Source of the DNA: Chitinophagaceae bacterium
GTDB lineage: Bacteria > Bacteroidota > Bacteroidia > Chitinophagales > Chitinophagaceae
DNA length: 34,611 nucleotides
Reading direction: 5' to 3'
Assembly (NCBI GenBank): GCA_017882215.1
Contig: JADGPX010000003.1
Span: 1 to 34,611 of the forward strand
Shown here piece after piece: positions 32,083 through 34,611 of the stretch. The position numbers and the translations under genes were made by a program. The notes beneath the pieces were generated by a model. The model searched no databases. It saw only the letters and a program-made list of their open reading frames with translations, and had not been told where the DNA came from. Within the stretch, counting starts at the first letter, position 1. Every line of letters begins with the position of its first letter.

Positions 32083-32412
32083 TTAATAGCGATTTCCTCT
32101 TATATATCTGTCTAACTCATTTCTGCTGCTTTGGCTGCTGAATAAATTCTATAGCTGTGCAAAATTTGCAGGATCAGCAACCACTCGGTATAACAATTCA
32201 GCTAACTCCAATCTGTTACTTTCTGAATTTATTAATTGCAGAAGCTGACTTAGGTTGAAAACTAAGTTGCTGTAGTATTAAATCCATTTCTTTCTGCAGT
32301 AACTTTTGCGGACTGAAACCATTTATCACATATGGTTTGCAATATTTGGCCAAATTGATAATCTGCCATTGTTATAACCACCATTATTATAACTGCGATC
32401 TCTTTCAACACT
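32083..32412 (-). pseudogene. Degraded DUF4476 protein gene
   Basis: Translating the minus strand in three frames gives pieces of one DUF4476-like C-terminal domain in order: a Tyr/Asn/Gly-rich SYNNGGYNNGRLSIWPNIAN, then CDKWFQSAKVTAERNGFN, then LSQLLQLINSESNRLELAEL and LLYRVVADPANFAQL, and last FSSQSSRNELDRYIRGNRY with a stop at 32083. Each piece lies in a different frame from the last, with a stop between, so there are at least three disruptions. One is a one-base loss near 32155-32160 (AQL to RILF). DUF4476 function is unknown. No intact gene is present here. Confidence 0.75.
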
Positions 32413-32530
32413 TGTTTTAAATTTTTAATATTACAATGAGAAAAAATAATGTCAATAACTGATTTAGGTTGATAAAAATGTATGGTTATGTCATAAAGAT
32501 TTATCACTTTTATCTTCTAAAACCAACAAC

Positions 32531-32794
32531 ATGATAATCGTAGTAAATCACAAAATCAATAACCCCGAAAGCTTTTGGGCATCCGCTCAAAAAAGTTTAC
32601 CGGAATTGCCTGTAGATGGTGTAAAAAGAATTATACAGGTAATGCCAAACGCTGATAATACAGCAGCTACCTGTGTTTGGGAAGCTGACAGCAAAGAAGC
32701 ATTGGATAAATATTTAAGAAGTAAAGTTGGAGACTGGAGCACAGAAACATACCAGGAAGTAAATACTGCCGCGGCTATGGGGCTTTCTGTTTAG
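32531..32794 (+). CDS. Small hypothetical protein, possible dimeric alpha-beta barrel
   Basis: An 87-residue protein starting MIIVVNHKINNPESFWASAQ. The pattern beta (IIVVNHKI), helix (PESFWASAQKSL), beta (VKRIIQVMP), beta (AATCVWEA), helix (SKEALDKYLRSK) resembles ferredoxin-like dimeric barrel proteins, but no catalytic family is recognisable. It has no signal peptide or membrane segment. It has its own terminator at 32819-32853 and no operon partner. I do not recognise the gene. Confidence 0.7.
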   Translation: MIIVVNHKINNPESFWASAQKSLPELPVDGVKRIIQVMPNADNTAATCVWEADSKEALDKYLRSKVGDWSTETYQEVNTAAAMGLSV

Positions 32795-32818
32795 TGCCTT
32801 ATTATAATAAAGTATGTT

Positions 32819-32853
32819 AAACCCATCTTATAAAAATAAGGATGGGTTTTTAA
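32819..32853 (+). terminator. Terminator after the 87-residue gene
   Basis: AAACCCATC and GATGGGTTT form a 9-bp stem extended by TTAT/ATAA, followed by TTTAATTT. It begins 25 bp after the stop codon. Confidence 0.85.
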
Positions 32854-32943
32854 TTTGTATGCAATTACAACTATTTTGCATCATAAGCAATCAATTAAGC
32901 AGCAGCATCGCTAACGTTTCTTGTCTTTATTTAAACAGGTATT

Positions 32944-34611
32944 ATGAATTATAAAAAATACAGTCTTCTCTTTGCCTTTATTCTTCTCTTTTCTTTTCTG
33001 CAAACAAATTTATTTGCACAGGCAAATGATTATACTAAACAATGGAAACAGGTTGATGAACTCATAAAGAAAGGTCTTACAAAATCTGCATTGGAAGAGA
33101 CAGTAAAAATTTATGAAACAGTTAAAAAAGATAATAATGATCCTCAAATAATTAAAGCCTTACTCTTCCGGGTTACATTGAGCAGAAACCTGCAGGAAGA
33201 TGCAAACGTAAAAAGCATTGCACTCGTTGAAAAAGAAATACAATCATCCAAACAACCTGCAAGATCCATACTGAACAGCATCCTGGCAGAAATGTATTGG
33301 AACTTTTTACAACAGAACAGGTACAAACTTTATAACAGAACCAAAACAATTGATTTTAAAAAAGATGATATCCTGACATGGGGGATAGATGATCTGCATA
33401 AAAAAATTGGTGAGCTTTATCTTACGTCTATTAAAGAAGAAAAACTTCTGCAACAAACAAAGCTTGAACCTCTTGATGCGATTATTATTAAAGGAAATGT
33501 GCGGTACCTGCGCCCCACATTATACGATCTGTTAGCTCATCGGGCATTGGATTATTTTAAAAATGATGAACGTGATATAAGCCGTCCTGTTTATGCTTTT
33601 GAAATTAAAGATGAAAAAGCTTTAGCTCCTGCCACTGTATTTTCTGCCCACAAATTCATAAATAAAGATTCTTCTTCTCTTCATTACTATGCATTACTCA
33701 TTTATCAAAAGCCTTAAATTTTCATGCTGCTGATGCAAAGCCTGACGCATTGATAGATGCTGATATTGAACGCCTGAATTTTGTGAAGCAATATGGTGTG
33801 ATGAATAATAAAGATGAACTGTACATAAGGGCTTTGGAAAATATTGTTGCTGCTTACCCCAATAATCCTGCTACTGCGCAGGCAAGTTTTTTTCTTACAC
33901 AGGAAATTTATAATACCGCATTAACAGAAGATAAAAAGTCTGAAAAGAAATATACAGTTAAGTACGCAAAAGAATTATTAGAAAATATTTTTAGAAAATT
34001 CCCTGAGAGCGAAGGAGGCATCAATGCAAAAAATTTATTGAAACAAATTTTGCATAAAGAATTAAACCTAACCTCTGAAAAAGTAAATGTACCCGATGAG
34101 CCTTTTAGAACATTGGTTAATTACAAAAATATTTCTGCAGTAAATTTTAGAATAATTGAAATGACTCCTGAATTTAAAAAACTAATAGAAACAAATTCTG
34201 ACAATGATGAATTATGGAAGAAATTAACTGCTCAAAAAAATATCAGAAGCTGGAAACAACCATTACCTGCAACAGATGATTATCTCAATCATTCAGCAGA
34301 AATAAAAGTGGATGCTTTACCTGTTGGTCAATATGCTTTGCTGGCAAGTGTTTCAGAAGATTTTAATCTGAATAAAACCCCACTATCAGCACAGTATTTT
34401 TATGTCTCTAATATCAGCTATATAAATAATGGAACCGAATATTTTGTATTGGACCGCACTAACGGAAAACCTTTAGCCGGCGCTAAAGTACAGGTGTGGA
34501 ATCAGCGATACGATTATAATACAAGAAAAAATATATTTGAGAAACTGGAACTTTTAACTGCAGATAAAAATGGATATATCAAAATAGCTGAAACTAAAAA
34601 GAATGAACAAC
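32944..34611 (+). pseudogene. Alpha-2-macroglobulin-like secreted protein, frameshifted and cut by the window edge
   Basis: The first frame (32944-33717) gives 257 residues with signal peptide MNYKKYSLLFAFILLFSFLQTNLFAQ and a helical N-terminal region. It ends at TAA right after CAAAAGCCT. From 33711 a second frame is open for all 300 codons to the window edge and continues the same protein: ALNFHAADAKPDALIDADIE, then IRALENIVAAYPNNPATAQA, and the MG2-type strand YFVLDRTNGKPLAGAKVQVW. One extra A in the AAAA run at 33707-33710 would restore a single frame. Large bacterial proteins of this kind are periplasmic/outer-membrane protease traps. Whether this is a true mutation or an assembly error cannot be told from one sequence. 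Confidence 0.8.

Noticed and set aside
32262-32507. 81-codon minus-strand frame as a stand-alone gene
   Set aside because: Its end (WFQSAKVTAERNGFN) is one piece of the DUF4476 pseudogene; its first part does not resemble a protein family.

Overview
The window looks like a chromosomal segment of a low-GC Bacteroidota, most likely Chitinophagaceae or a close relative. Supporting signs are TAnnTTTG-type promoter elements, few Shine-Dalgarno sequences, Bacteroidota-typical families (DUF4136 lipoprotein, DUF4476 remnant, four-helix-bundle protein, alpha-2-macroglobulin-like protein, ~1100-residue SecA) and many dispersed palindromic intergenic repeats. No plasmid, phage or CRISPR feature is visible.

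Layout: 84-1974 (minus) is a LemA/TPM-domain cluster. 2096-4567 (minus) is the glycolytic pair gapA-pgk, with a hairpin-rich repeat between the genes. 4689-8912 (minus) holds a malic enzyme/phosphotransacetylase fusion followed by an MlaE-type permease and MlaF-type ATPase. 9062-10797 (minus) has an M20 amidohydrolase and a SPOR-domain protein. 10916-15266 (minus) is deoC followed by a full ALDH and a truncated ALDH without catalytic Cys; together they resemble an ALDH16 protein split in two, with a repeat-bounded four-helix-bundle gene between the halves. 15315-18644 (minus) is secA. The secA/atpG gap carries a predicted ~180-nt structured RNA with a terminator, possibly 6S-like.

18945-26869 (plus) carries atpG, scpB, lysA, a DUF4442 protein, a beta-CASP metallo-hydrolase, a REP-associated tyrosine transposase (RAYT) flanked by palindromes, and a secreted penicillin-acylase-family enzyme. 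27097-29677 (minus) has proC, a DadA-like FAD oxidoreductase and an N-terminal stub of a DHDPS-family gene, which together look like an eroded hydroxyproline/D-proline catabolic operon. 29862-34611 carries a DUF4136 lipoprotein, a duplicated tRNA-Glu unit enclosing a GIY-YIG nuclease gene, sucD, a DUF4476 pseudogene, a small hypothetical gene, and an alpha-2-macroglobulin-like gene with a one-base frameshift that runs off the window.

The strongest non-routine theme is mobile palindromic DNA. At least four repeat families recur. Copies supply stop codons to genes, lie in frame inside deoC, end a DHDPS gene, and interrupt one of two tRNA-Glu copies. The most unusual locus is 30515-30966, where the second tRNA-Glu copy carries a 27-bp palindrome in its variable region and its 3' end has become a possible terminator just upstream of the GIY-YIG gene.
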